Below are positions 1 through 11,540 of a stretch of 59,198 nt of DNA, one piece after another. The translations under genes were made by a program, and so were the position numbers. Source of the stretch: JALZDI01 sp965653225. Lineage in GTDB: Bacteria; Actinomycetota; Actinomycetes; Propionibacteriales; Nocardioidaceae. The stretch lies in the NCBI GenBank assembly GCA_965653225.1, contig CBFGZI010000006.1, forward strand, positions 1 through 59,198, read 5' to 3'. Below the pieces are notes generated by a model, which saw nothing but the letters and a program-made list of their open reading frames with translations, was not told the origin of the DNA and did not search any database. Each line of letters starts with the position of its first letter. Position 1 is the first letter of the stretch.

Positions 1-2
1 CG

Positions 3-550
<548 letters not shown>

Positions 551-554
<4 letters not shown>

Positions 555-1303
555 CGGAGTTCGGCGAGCCGGTCTTCCGGGACCGGCGTCGTATCGACCC
601 CGAAACCGGTGAGGTCCGGGAGCCGCGGGCGACCGCGGCTCCCGAGCCGCCCGCCGACGACGGTGCCGCAGGCCAGGCGGGCCAGCACCGCGACCCCAGC
701 CAGGACCCCGACGTGCAGGCCATGACCGGCGAGTCCGCCGAGGCCTCGGACGCCGCGGGGCAGGCGGGGCAGCCCGACCGGGTGGCGGAGCTGGAGGCCT
801 CGCTGGCCGAGCGGACGCTGGACCTGCAGCGGCTGCAGGCGGAGTACGTCAACTACAAGCGCCGGGTCGACCGCGACCGCGAGCTGGTCCGGGAGGCCGC
901 GACGGCCAACGTGCTCACCGCGCTGCTGCCTGTGCTCGACGACATCGACCGGGCCCGTGACCACGGCGAGCTCGAGGGCGGCTTCAAGGCGGTGGCCGAC
1001 GCGTTCGGCCGCACGATTGCCGGCCTCGGCCTGGCGCGCTTCGGCGAGGTCGGCGAGCCCTTCGACCCGCGCGTGCACGAGGCGCTGATGCACCAGCACG
1101 CCGACGACATCGACGGGCCGACGTGCACGGCGATCCTGCAGCCCGGCTACCGGATCGGCGAGCGGGTCATCCGGCCGGCGCGCGTGGCGGTGGCCGAGCC
1201 GTCGACCGACCCGGCGGGCGCGTCCGTGGACCAGCCCGGCGGCGAGGCCGCCGCCTCGGAGGGTGCCCAGCCACCGGCCGACGACAAGGACGACAAGAGC
1301 TGA
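551..1303 (+). CDS. grpE: GrpE nucleotide exchange factor
   Basis: GrpE releases ADP from DnaK and so resets the chaperone cycle. The 250-residue protein starts with about 85 low-complexity residues rich in Ala, Glu, Pro and Gln. A coiled-coil follows (around AELEASLAERTLDLQRLQAE). The conserved core then includes EYVNYKRRVDRDRE, LPVLDDIDRA and, near the end, VHEALMHQ and PGYRIGERVIRPARV. It ends in a disordered acidic tail. The start is a GTG overlapping the dnaK stop. The long N- and C-terminal extensions are typical of actinobacterial GrpE. dnaJ follows after 59 nt, in the standard dnaK-grpE-dnaJ-hspR order. Confidence 0.97.
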
Positions 1304-1362
1304 CGACAACCGGTGCGACCCCAGCAGGGCCGCGCCCGAGACCGACGGGGAGGTGAGCGCCG

Positions 1363-2529
1363 ATGAGCAGCAGCGACTGGCTGCAGAAGGACTTCTACAA
1401 GATCCTCGGGGTGTCCAAGGACGCCAGCACCGAGGAGATCAAGAAGGCCTATCGCAAGCTCGCGCGCGCCAACCACCCCGACGCCAACCCGGGTGACGCC
1501 GCCGCCGAGGACCGGTTCAAGGCGGTCAGCGAGGCGCACTCGGTGCTGTCCGACCCGGAGAAGCGCCGCGAGTACGACCAGATGCGAAGCATGTTCGCCT
1601 CGGGCGGATTCCGTCCGCCCGGCGGTGCGCGTACTGGTGGGCACGGCGGTGCGACCACGTTCGACCTCGGCGACCTGTTCGGCGGCGAGCGCCACCACAC
1701 CGGTGGTCTCGGCGACCTGCTCGGCGACATCTTCGGCGGCAGCGGGCGGCGGAGCCCGTCCGCGCGCCGGGGCGCCGACATCGAGAGCGAGGCCACGATC
1801 TCGTTCGACCAGGCCATCGCCGGCGTCACTGTGCCGCTGCAGATGACCAGCGAGACCGCGTGCTCGGCGTGCTCGGGCACCGGCGCGCGCAGCGGCACCG
1901 TGCCCAAGGTGTGTCCCACCTGCTCGGGCACCGGCATGCAGACCACCGGCGAGGGCGGCGTGTTCGCCATGACCGAGCCGTGCACGCAGTGCCGCGGCCG
2001 CGGCCTGGTGGTCGAGGACCCCTGCCCGGTCTGCCACGGCTCGGGCCGGGGCACCTCGTCGCGCACCATGCAGGTGCGCATCCCCGCCGGCGTGAAGGAC
2101 GGCCAGCGGATCCGGCTGCGCGGCAAGGGCGCACCCGGTGAGCGTGGCGGGCCGGCCGGTGACCTGTTCGTGGTGGTGCACGTGACCCCGCATGCGCTGT
2201 TCGGTCGCTCCGGCGACAACCTCACGCTGACCGTGCCGGTCGCGATCGACGAGGCGGCCCTCGGCGCGGACATCACCGTGCCGACGCTCGGCGGCCGGGG
2301 GGTCACGCTGAAGATCCCGCCGGGCACTCCGAACGGCCGCACCTTCCGGGTGCGCGGGAAGGGCAGCCGCCGCAAGGACGGCACCCAGGGCGACCTGCTG
2401 GTGACGGTCGAGGTCGTCGTACCCACCGAGCTCAACGACGAGGCGCGCAAGGCCCTGGAGGCGCTGCGCGCGGCCTCGCCCGGCAACGGTGACCTGCGCG
2501 CCGAGCTGTTCAGCAGGGCCAAGGGGTGA
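1363..2529 (+). CDS. dnaJ: DnaJ (Hsp40) type I co-chaperone
   Basis: DnaJ delivers substrates to DnaK and stimulates its ATPase. All type I parts are present: an N-terminal J domain with the HPD motif in NHPDANPG, a Gly/Phe-rich linker containing GDLFGGE and DIFGGSG, and a zinc domain. The zinc domain has four Cys pairs (CSACSGTG, CPTCSGTG, CTQCRGRG, CPVCHGSG). The two C-terminal beta-barrel substrate domains follow. The length of 388 aa is normal. The start is ATG, preceded by a GAGGTGAG ribosome site. The last codons overlap the GTG start of hspR by 4 nt. In actinobacteria this is the DnaJ1 copy tied to dnaK. Confidence 0.97.
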   Translation: MSSSDWLQKDFYKILGVSKDASTEEIKKAYRKLARANHPDANPGDAAAEDRFKAVSEAHSVLSDPEKRREYDQMRSMFASGGFRPPGGARTGGHGGATTFDLGDLFGGERHHTGGLGDLLGDIFGGSGRRSPSARRGADIESEATISFDQAIAGVTVPLQMTSETACSACSGTGARSGTVPKVCPTCSGTGMQTTGEGGVFAMTEPCTQCRGRGLVVEDPCPVCHGSGRGTSSRTMQVRIPAGVKDGQRIRLRGKGAPGERGGPAGDLFVVVHVTPHALFGRSGDNLTLTVPVAIDEAALGADITVPTLGGRGVTLKIPPGTPNGRTFRVRGKGSRRKDGTQGDLLVTVEVVVPTELNDEARKALEALRAASPGNGDLRAELFSRAKG

Positions 2530-2951
2530 GCGTGATGGCCGACGAGCACGAGCCGACGCGCGACGCGTTCGACGTGCCGAACCCGTTCGCCCCGGTCTAC
2601 GTGATCAGCGTGGCCGCCGAGCTGTCGGGCATGCACCCGCAGACGCTGCGCGGCTACGACCGGATGGGCCTGGTCAGGCCCGGCCGCACCGGCGGCGGTG
2701 GCCGCCGCTACTCCTGGCACGACATCGAGCAGCTGCGCGAGGTGGCCCGGCTGACCGGCCAGGGCATCGGCCTGGAGGGCGTACGCCGCATCCTCGAGCT
2801 GCAGATCGAGGTCGAGGGGCTGCGCGAGCAGGTGGTCGAGCTGCAGACGGCGCTGGAGATGGCGCGCGCGGCGATGCTCGACCGTCGGCTGCCCGCGGTG
2901 GCGCCACCGCGGTCGAGCGCGGTGGTCCGGTGGCGGCGGCCGACACGCTGA
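2526..2951 (+). CDS. hspR: HspR heat-shock repressor (MerR family)
   Basis: HspR is the MerR-type repressor that, with DnaK as co-repressor, shuts off dnaK and clpB in actinobacteria by binding HAIR inverted repeats. The 141-residue protein has the MerR winged-helix signature: YVISVAAELSGMHPQTLRGYDRMGL, split here as YVISVAAELSGMHPQ and TLRGYDRMGL, followed by GGRRYSWHDIEQL. A coiled-coil dimerisation helix rich in Leu and Glu comes next, then a basic tail. The GTG start overlaps the dnaJ stop (GTGA). A second start (ATG, 12 nt further in) is possible. A HAIR-like site upstream of clpB in this window supports the assignment. Confidence 0.95.
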   Translation: MSVMADEHEPTRDAFDVPNPFAPVYVISVAAELSGMHPQTLRGYDRMGLVRPGRTGGGGRRYSWHDIEQLREVARLTGQGIGLEGVRRILELQIEVEGLREQVVELQTALEMARAAMLDRRLPAVAPPRSSAVVRWRRPTR

Positions 2952-2987
2952 GGCGCGCGATGGCCGGGAAATGCATCCTGGGCGGGC

Positions 2988-2993
2988 GACAAT
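2988..2993 (+). promoter_or_regulatory. candidate -10 hexamer (GACAAT) for lipoprotein gene
   Basis: GACAAT lies 6 nt before the GTG at 3000. It is a weaker match than the TANNNT hexamers seen before other genes here, but the spacing is the same and would give a leaderless mRNA. No clear -35 was seen. Confidence 0.35.
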
Positions 2994-2999
2994 GTCGCG

Positions 3000-3467
3000 G
3001 TGAGGTCCGCCGTACGCGTTCGGCTCCCAGTCATGGCAACCGGCCTGGTCGCCGGCCTCGCGCTGCTGCTCTGCGGCTGCGGCGGCTCGGACCAGCCGAC
3101 CTCCCAGCCGGCCCCCGCGAAGGCGGCGCCGACCTCGGCGGCCGCGGCGAAGTCCGCCCGCGGCGCGGGAGCAACCGTCCAGCCGGTCGCGGCCCCGCAG
3201 CCCACCGCGGCTCCGGGCGACCTGGCGAACTTCTCCTGCACCCGGCGGCACGGGGTCTGGTCCGCGCACGGCGACGTCAGCAACTCGACCCGCGACCCGA
3301 TGGTCTACACCGTGACCGTGGTGACGGTCTCGGGCACCGCCATCGCGGGCGAGGACGACAGCCAGTTCCTGCTGCGCCCGGGTGCATCCACCCGCTTCGA
3401 CCTGCCGGCGGTCTCGACCGGCCCCGCCGACGACTGCATGCCCCGGCTGGTGCGCGAACCCCGCTGA
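3000..3467 (+). CDS. small secreted lipoprotein, function unknown
   Basis: The 155-residue protein has a basic N-terminus, a hydrophobic stretch and a lipobox-like LLLCGCGGS, so it is probably exported and lipid-anchored through Cys near residue 26. About 45 Ala/Pro/Thr-rich linker residues follow. A small folded domain then contains two Cys (FSCTRRHGVWS and DDCMPRL), which could form a disulfide. The middle (GDVSNSTRDPMVYTVTVVTV) looks like a beta-sandwich of the FxLYD type found in actinobacterial lipoproteins. It lies between hspR and clpB but is probably independent of heat shock. GTG start, possibly leaderless; an ATG 33 nt further in is an alternative. Confidence 0.7.
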   Translation: MRSAVRVRLPVMATGLVAGLALLLCGCGGSDQPTSQPAPAKAAPTSAAAAKSARGAGATVQPVAAPQPTAAPGDLANFSCTRRHGVWSAHGDVSNSTRDPMVYTVTVVTVSGTAIAGEDDSQFLLRPGASTRFDLPAVSTGPADDCMPRLVREPR

Positions 3468-3523
3468 GGTCGCGGGCACCCTCTCGCGCGACCCGCCAAA
3501 AGTCCGGGGTGCGTGACCGGCTG

Positions 3524-3553
3524 GTGACGGCGCCCGGAAATTTGGCGCCTCAC
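3524..3553. terminator. intergenic hairpin before clpB
   Basis: GTGA-C-GGCGCC (3524-3534) pairs with GGCGCC-TCAC (3544-3553) with one bulged C and a 9-nt AT-rich loop. An outer pair CGCCAAA (3494-3500) / TTTGGCG (3541-3547) is an alternative fold. It sits 57 nt after the lipoprotein gene and just before the HAIR site, so it may end the upstream transcript. No T-tract follows. Confidence 0.5.
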
Positions 3554-3558
3554 CCAAG

Positions 3559-3581
3559 AGTTGAGCGGAATGCACTCAACT
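3559..3581. promoter_or_regulatory. HAIR-type HspR operator upstream of clpB
   Basis: TTGAGC (3561-3566), a 7-nt spacer and ACTCAA (3574-3579) match the HspR-associated inverted repeat (TTGAGT-N7-ACTCAA) with one mismatch. The dyad extends one or two bases on each side. It lies about 110 nt before clpB, in a window that also encodes HspR. This implies HspR/DnaK-controlled clpB expression. The pattern is seen directly; the function is from known family behaviour. Confidence 0.85.
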
Positions 3582-3691
3582 TCCGCGGCGTTGTTCTAGG
3601 TGTAGACGCCGGCCGCACCGCGTGGTCGGCTCTTCATATGCCCTTCCGAATGCCCTACCGAACCGACGACCACAGGGGGACCTGACCAGGT

Positions 3692-6217
<2,526 letters not shown>

Positions 6218-6221
6218 TGGG

Positions 6222-7793
6222 ATGGAAGACGTGACTGCAGCATCGACCCGGCCGCGCGATGTCGCTCTGGCGAGCATGCTCACGATCATCGCGTCGGTGC
6301 TCGCGCTGACCGGAATCTTCGGGATTCAGGGGCAGCTGCGCACCTCGTCCGTACGCGACGAGATCGAGCAGCTGCTGGCCGACCAGCAGTTCGCGACCGT
6401 GAACATGTCGGTCGACACGCTGCTGAACGTCATCGAGTACGGCCTGATGGCGGCCGCGGCCGCGAGCGTGGCCGCGATCGTGCTGGCGGTGTTCGTGATG
6501 CGCGGCCACAACCCGTCGCGGATCGCGCTGACGCTGCTCGGCGGGCTGGCCGCGGGCTTCATGCTGCTGTCCTGGCCGACCGGCGTGGTGACCGCGGTGT
6601 TCGTGGCCTACACGGTGTCGCTGCTGTGGCGGGCGCCGGTGCGCACCTGGTTCGCGGGCGCGGCCGCGGGCGGGTCCTCGGGCGAGGGCCCCGACAAGGG
6701 TGCGGGCAGGCCAGCCACGTACTGGGGGATGTCCGGCACCGGCTCCGGCGACCCCGGCGGCCCCGCCGGATCCGGCGGCTCCGCGTCCGATGCCGGCTCC
6801 GGCGGTGAGCCCGAGCCGTCGCGCAACCCCGACGCCGTCCCCGACCCCGAGCCGCACTGGCCGAGCGACCCGGCATCGCCCGGCAGCGGTCCCGCGCCGT
6901 ACCCGCAGCCGTGGCCGCCGGAGCCCGGTGAGCGTGGGCGGCCCGGCCAGCACGGGCAGAGTGGGCAGAGTGGGCAGAGCGGCGGGGTCGGGCCGCCGGA
7001 CCCGTACGGGCAGTCGCAGCCGCCGGACGAGAACGGCCCGCAGTTCGGTCAGCCGCAGGGTCCGCCGCAGGGCGGCGGGCCCGCGGGCCCCGGATACCCC
7101 GGCCCGCATCCGTCGGAGCAGCAGCCGTCGCAGCAGCAGCCCGGCTACGGCTACCCGACCTACCCCTCCGGTGGCCAGGGCCAGGCGGGTGCTCCCGGCT
7201 ATCCCGGTGCCGGCTACCCGTACGCGTCGAGCTACTACGGCTACCCGCCACCCCCGTCGGGTGACCCGTACCGGCGGCCGGGCCAGGTGGTGGCCGCGCA
7301 CGTGCTGACCTGGGTCGGCGCGGCGTTCGGCCTGGTGACCGGCGTGTTCTTCGTGATCGCGGCCGAGAACCACGACATGCTGAACCTGATCGAGCAGCAG
7401 CTCGCCGCGAACGACATCACCGCGGCCGATTTCTCCGCCATGCTGATCGCCGCCGGCATCATCACCGCGCTGTGGTCGCTCGCGGTGGTCGTCGTGTCCG
7501 TGTTCTCCTGGCGCGGCCAGAACTGGGCGGCGATCCTGCTCACCGTGATGGGCGGCGGCTACCTGCTGGTGCAGGTGATCACGTTGCTGACGGGTCAGAT
7601 TCCGGTGCTGTTCACAATCGTCTGGGTCGCCGTGGTGCTCACGCTGCTGTGGTTGCCGGCGTCGCGGCAGTGGTACGCCGCCAAGCGCTCCGGTCAGCAC
7701 GGCTCCGGTCCGCAGGGTCCGTACGGCGGTCCTCCGGGTTCCGGCTCGCCGTATCCCCAGTCCCCGCCGCCGCATCACAACCGGCCCTGGTAA
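6222..7793 (+). CDS. membrane protein with duplicated 4-TM module and Pro/Gly/Gln-rich linker
   Basis: The 523-residue protein has no function I recognise. Residues 1-145 hold about four membrane helices with a short helix between the first two (DEIEQLLADQQF). Residues about 147-347 are low-complexity Gly, Pro, Gln, Ser and Tyr, including three GQS repeats. Residues 350-490 repeat the same topology, with a matching NLIEQQLAANDITAADF segment between helices one and two. The two halves therefore look like an internal duplication of a small membrane domain, resembling proteins annotated DUF4064-like. The basic tail is again Gly/Pro-rich. ATG at 6222, 4 nt after clpB; a GTG at 6231 is an alternative start. 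Confidence 0.75.
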   Translation: MEDVTAASTRPRDVALASMLTIIASVLALTGIFGIQGQLRTSSVRDEIEQLLADQQFATVNMSVDTLLNVIEYGLMAAAAASVAAIVLAVFVMRGHNPSRIALTLLGGLAAGFMLLSWPTGVVTAVFVAYTVSLLWRAPVRTWFAGAAAGGSSGEGPDKGAGRPATYWGMSGTGSGDPGGPAGSGGSASDAGSGGEPEPSRNPDAVPDPEPHWPSDPASPGSGPAPYPQPWPPEPGERGRPGQHGQSGQSGQSGGVGPPDPYGQSQPPDENGPQFGQPQGPPQGGGPAGPGYPGPHPSEQQPSQQQPGYGYPTYPSGGQGQAGAPGYPGAGYPYASSYYGYPPPPSGDPYRRPGQVVAAHVLTWVGAAFGLVTGVFFVIAAENHDMLNLIEQQLAANDITAADFSAMLIAAGIITALWSLAVVVVSVFSWRGQNWAAILLTVMGGGYLLVQVITLLTGQIPVLFTIVWVAVVLTLLWLPASRQWYAAKRSGQHGSGPQGPYGGPPGSGSPYPQSPPPHHNRPW

Positions 7794-7830
7794 GCAGCCC
7801 AGCCTGACGCGCGTCCGCCCGGCCGCTGGA

Positions 7831-8212
7831 TCGCGTGTCATGTCTCGACACATGGCGTGCGGCGCGGATGACACGCGACTGACGGGGCAGCGCGCGGCGA
7901 CTCGTCCAGCAGGTCGTGTGTCACGTCTGGACACTTCGCCCGTGGCGCCGATGACACGCGACTGTCGGGACACCGGGCGATGACTCGTCGACGAAGTCGT
8001 GTGTCATGTCTCGACATATGGCGTGCGGCGCGGATGACACGCGACCGACGGGGCACGCGCGGAGACTCGTCCAGCAGGTCGTGTGTCACGTCTGGACACT
8101 TCGCCCGTGGCGCCGATGACACGCGACTTACGGCGCCCCCGGGCGGCGACTCGTCGCGCTAGTCGTGTGTCACGTCGGGACACATGCTGCGCCGCGCGGA
8201 TGACACACGACT
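7831..8212. repeat. array of five 83-bp imperfect hairpin repeats
   Basis: The whole 443-nt gap between two convergent genes is filled by five tandem units starting at 7831, 7914, 7997, 8079 and 8163 (spacing 82-84). Each unit has a left arm TCGYGTGTCA, an inner TGTC/GACA-type dyad, a GC-rich loop and a right arm TGACACGCGA (TGACACACGA in unit 5). The arms pair over 10-12 bp. Units 1 and 3 share one loop (ATGGCGTGCGGCGCGG); units 2 and 4 share another (CTTCGCCCGTGGCGCC). So a 165-bp two-unit block was itself duplicated. Each linker contains GACTCGTC. No gene is supported inside. Possible roles are a bidirectional terminator, mRNA stabiliser or REP-like element. Confidence 0.9.
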
Positions 8213-8236
8213 GCCGCCGACGTCTGCCGAGAACGC

Positions 8237-9406
<1,170 letters not shown>

Positions 9407-9414
9407 GCGGACCG

Positions 9415-9420
9415 ACTCTA
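9415..9420 (-). promoter_or_regulatory. candidate -10 TAGAGT, leaderless aminotransferase
   Basis: On the minus strand TAGAGT lies 8 nt before the ATG at 9406, so transcription would begin at or next to the start codon. No Shine-Dalgarno is present. Confidence 0.5.
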
Positions 9421-9500
9421 GACCGACCGGCTGACCCAGGCTGACCGACGGGACGAGCGAGTACGACGCACGTCACACCCGCCCCCTACGGCCGATCCCG

Positions 9501-9506
9501 CACAAT
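9501..9506 (+). promoter_or_regulatory. candidate -10 CACAAT, leaderless sortase gene
   Basis: CACAAT lies 6 nt before the GTG at 9513. It is only a partial match to TANNNT, but no ribosome site is visible and the spacing matches the other putative leaderless genes here. Confidence 0.35.
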
Positions 9507-9512
9507 GATCGG

Positions 9513-10196
9513 GTGACACCACCCCCCGTCTCGCCGGCGCAGCCGGCCGGCCGCCGCGGCCTGCTCCTGGCCGCGCTCGCGCTGGTGCTGGTGGGCCTGT
9601 CGCTGCTGGGCTACGTCGGCTGGCAGTACTGGGGCACCAACGCGGTCGCGCGCCACGACCAGGCCGCGGTCACCCAGGACCTGCTCTCGGCCTGGGGTGG
9701 CGACCCGGCGGTCGAGGACCTCCTCGGTCCGCAGGGGTCGGCCGACCTCGGCGATGCCGTGGCGCTGGTGCGCATCCCGGCGTTCGGCCACGACTACGTG
9801 GTGCCGGTGATCGAGGGTGTACGCCCCGGCGACCTGGCCCAGGGCCTGGGGCACTACCCGGGTACGGCCCTGCCCGGGCAGATCGGCAACTTCGCGATCG
9901 CCGGCCACCGCATCACCCACGGCGAGCCGCTGCGGCAGATGCCCGAGCTTCGGCCGGGCGACAAGATCCTCGTCGAGACCTCCGACGCGGTGTACACCTA
10001 CCGGCTGACCAGCAACCCCAACGACCTGGTGGTGCAGCCGAAGGACACCTGGGTGCTCGACCCGATTCCCGGCAAGCCATCGGGCACCCCGCCCGACCAG
10101 GCCCGCATCACGCTCACCACGTGCGCCGAGCTGTTCCACTCCAGCGACCGGATGGTCGCGTTCGGCCGCCTGGTCGACACCGAGCGCAAGCGTTGA
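9513..10196 (+). CDS. class E sortase
   Basis: Sortases are membrane-anchored transpeptidases that link surface proteins to the cell wall. This 227-aa protein has a short Pro-rich cytoplasmic start, one N-terminal membrane helix (LLLAALALVLVGLSLLGYVGW) and an extracellular sortase barrel. The catalytic His is in IAGHRITHG (His132), the Cys in LTTCAELFHSS (Cys204), and the Arg is in the following MVAFGRL strand. The TLTTC motif and this overall pattern are those of class E (actinobacterial housekeeping) sortases, which prefer LAxTG sorting signals. No pilin-type operon surrounds it. The YcnI-like protein at 50093-50794 contains LALTG and is a possible substrate. Confidence 0.9.
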   Translation: MTPPPVSPAQPAGRRGLLLAALALVLVGLSLLGYVGWQYWGTNAVARHDQAAVTQDLLSAWGGDPAVEDLLGPQGSADLGDAVALVRIPAFGHDYVVPVIEGVRPGDLAQGLGHYPGTALPGQIGNFAIAGHRITHGEPLRQMPELRPGDKILVETSDAVYTYRLTSNPNDLVVQPKDTWVLDPIPGKPSGTPPDQARITLTTCAELFHSSDRMVAFGRLVDTERKR

Positions 10197-10208
10197 CGAC
10201 GCGGTCGC

Positions 10209-10214
10209 TAGAGT
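10209..10214 (+). promoter_or_regulatory. candidate -10 TAGAGT, leaderless pyrE
   Basis: TAGAGT lies 8 nt before the pyrE ATG at 10223 and 12 nt after the sortase stop. This implies a separate, leaderless transcript. Confidence 0.5.
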
Positions 10215-10222
10215 CCGGCGCC

Positions 10223-10774
10223 ATGGAGGACCGCGACGACCGACAGCACCTCGTCGAGCAGATCAAGGCCAAGGCCGTCGTGCACGGCAAGGTCACGCTG
10301 TCGTCGGGCCGCGAGGCCGACTACTACATCGACCTGCGCCGGGTGACGCTGGACGGCGAGGCGTCGCCGCTGGTCGGCACGGTCATGCGTGAGCTGACCG
10401 CGGACATCGAGTACGACGCCGTGGGCGGGCTGACTCTCGGTGCGGACCCCGTGGCCACGTCCATGCTGCACGCGGCGTCCGCGCAGGGCGACCGTCTCGA
10501 CGCGTTCGTCGTACGCAAGGCCGAGAAGGCGCACGGCCTGCAGCGCCGGATCGAGGGGCCCGACGTCACCGGGCGGCGTGTGCTCGCGGTCGAGGACACC
10601 TCCACCACCGGCGGCTCGGTGCTCACCGCGGTCGAGGCGCTGCGGGAGGCCGGCGCCGACGTGGTGGCCGTCGCGGTGATCGTCGACCGCTCCACCGGCG
10701 CCAAGGAGAAGGTCGAGGCCGAGGGCCTGGAGTACCGCTTCGCGGTCGGGCTCGACGACCTGGGCCTCGGCTGA
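10223..10774 (+). CDS. pyrE: orotate phosphoribosyltransferase
   Basis: PyrE converts orotate and PRPP to OMP in pyrimidine synthesis. The 183-aa protein shows FTLSSGREADYYIDLR-like sequence (TLSSGREADYYIDLR), GGLTLGADPVA, VRKAEKAHG and the PRPP-binding loop VLAVEDTSTTGGS. An upstream in-frame start would overlap the sortase gene. I chose the ATG at 10223 because it gives the normal family length and has a -10-like TAGAGT 8 nt upstream. In Mycobacterium pyrE (umpA) is also found near the spoU-like methyltransferase and clpB, matching this neighbourhood. Confidence 0.95.
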   Translation: MEDRDDRQHLVEQIKAKAVVHGKVTLSSGREADYYIDLRRVTLDGEASPLVGTVMRELTADIEYDAVGGLTLGADPVATSMLHAASAQGDRLDAFVVRKAEKAHGLQRRIEGPDVTGRRVLAVEDTSTTGGSVLTAVEALREAGADVVAVAVIVDRSTGAKEKVEAEGLEYRFAVGLDDLGLG

Positions 10775-10797
10775 CCCGCACGCCGGACCCGGGCCGG

Positions 10798-11499
10798 TCA
10801 CTCCTCGCCGCGGATGTCCTCGCGGATCACGCGCTCGCGTTCGTGCGGCTCGTCGTAGCGCTCGTCGCGCTTGCGGGAGCGTGACCTCAGCAGCTCGACG
10901 CCGATCGGCAGCACCGACACCAGCACGATCAGGATCAGCATCGCCTCGATGTGCTCGCGCACGAAGTCGATCTGGCCGAGGTAGTAGCCGAGCACGGTGA
11001 CGCCGGACGCCCAGAGCAGACCGCCGATGCCGGTGTAGGTCGCGTAGCGACGCAGGTCCATCTTGCCCACGCCTGCCGCCACCGTGATGAACGTGCGAAC
11101 GATCGGGACGAACCGGGCCAGCACGATCGACCGGTTGCCGTACTTGTCGAAGAACGCGAACGTCTGGTCGACGTACTCCTGCTTGAACAGCCGGGAGTCG
11201 GGGCGGGTGAAGATCGGCGGTCCGGCCTTGCGGCCGATCCAGTAGCCGCAGAGGTTGCCGGCCACCGCCGCGATGGTCAGCACCACGCAGGCCAGCCACA
11301 GCGGCTGGGCGATGATGTCCTGCGCGATGAACAGGCCGGCCGTGAACAGCAGGCTGTCGCCGGGGAAGAAGAAGCCGATCAGCAGCCCGCACTCGGCGAA
11401 GATGACCGCCGCCACGCCCCACAGGGCGTAGTGGCCGAACATCTGGATCAGGTGTCCGGGGTCGAGGAAGTCCAGGCCGAGCAGCTGCGGGGTCAGCAC
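10798..11499 (-). CDS. DedA family membrane protein
   Basis: DedA (SNARE-associated/VTT domain) proteins are polytopic inner-membrane proteins implicated in lipid carrier recycling and membrane homeostasis. This one has 233 aa. It shows the family motifs FFPGDSLLFTAG, a GNLCGYWIGRKAG segment, FDKYGNRSIVLARFVPIVRTF and a late TGIGGLLWASGVTVLGYYLG helix. The C-terminus is highly charged (Arg/Glu-rich). Its GTG start has TAGGCT 6 nt upstream on the same strand, so it may be leaderless. It is convergent with pyrE and divergent from the methyltransferase gene. The exact substrate is unknown. Confidence 0.9.
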   Translation of the reverse strand: MLTPQLLGLDFLDPGHLIQMFGHYALWGVAAVIFAECGLLIGFFFPGDSLLFTAGLFIAQDIIAQPLWLACVVLTIAAVAGNLCGYWIGRKAGPPIFTRPDSRLFKQEYVDQTFAFFDKYGNRSIVLARFVPIVRTFITVAAGVGKMDLRRYATYTGIGGLLWASGVTVLGYYLGQIDFVREHIEAMLILIVLVSVLPIGVELLRSRSRKRDERYDEPHERERVIREDIRGEE

Positions 11500-11505
11500 G
11501 CGTCG

Positions 11506-11511
11506 AGCCTA
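11506..11511 (-). promoter_or_regulatory. candidate -10 TAGGCT, leaderless dedA
   Basis: On the minus strand TAGGCT ends 6 nt before the GTG at 11499. It lies back to back with the candidate -10 of the divergent methyltransferase gene. Confidence 0.5.
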
Positions 11512-11527
11512 ACCCGCAGGCCGCGCA

Positions 11528-11533
11528 TAGCCT
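11528..11533 (+). promoter_or_regulatory. candidate -10 TAGCCT, leaderless SpoU-type gene
   Basis: TAGCCT lies 7 nt before the ATG at 11541. The intergenic gap is only 41 nt, too short for long leaders on both sides, which supports leaderless starts. Confidence 0.5.
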
Positions 11534-11540
11534 TGCGCGC

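Noticed and set aside
7838..8122. Short ORFs inside the hairpin array
   Set aside because: Their translations only mirror the tandem repeats (repeating CPDVTHD and SRHDTR blocks), so they are by-products of repeat DNA.
7831..8212. Hairpin array considered as a CRISPR array
   Set aside because: Units are 83 bp, the between-arm segments are themselves repeated, and no cas genes are present.
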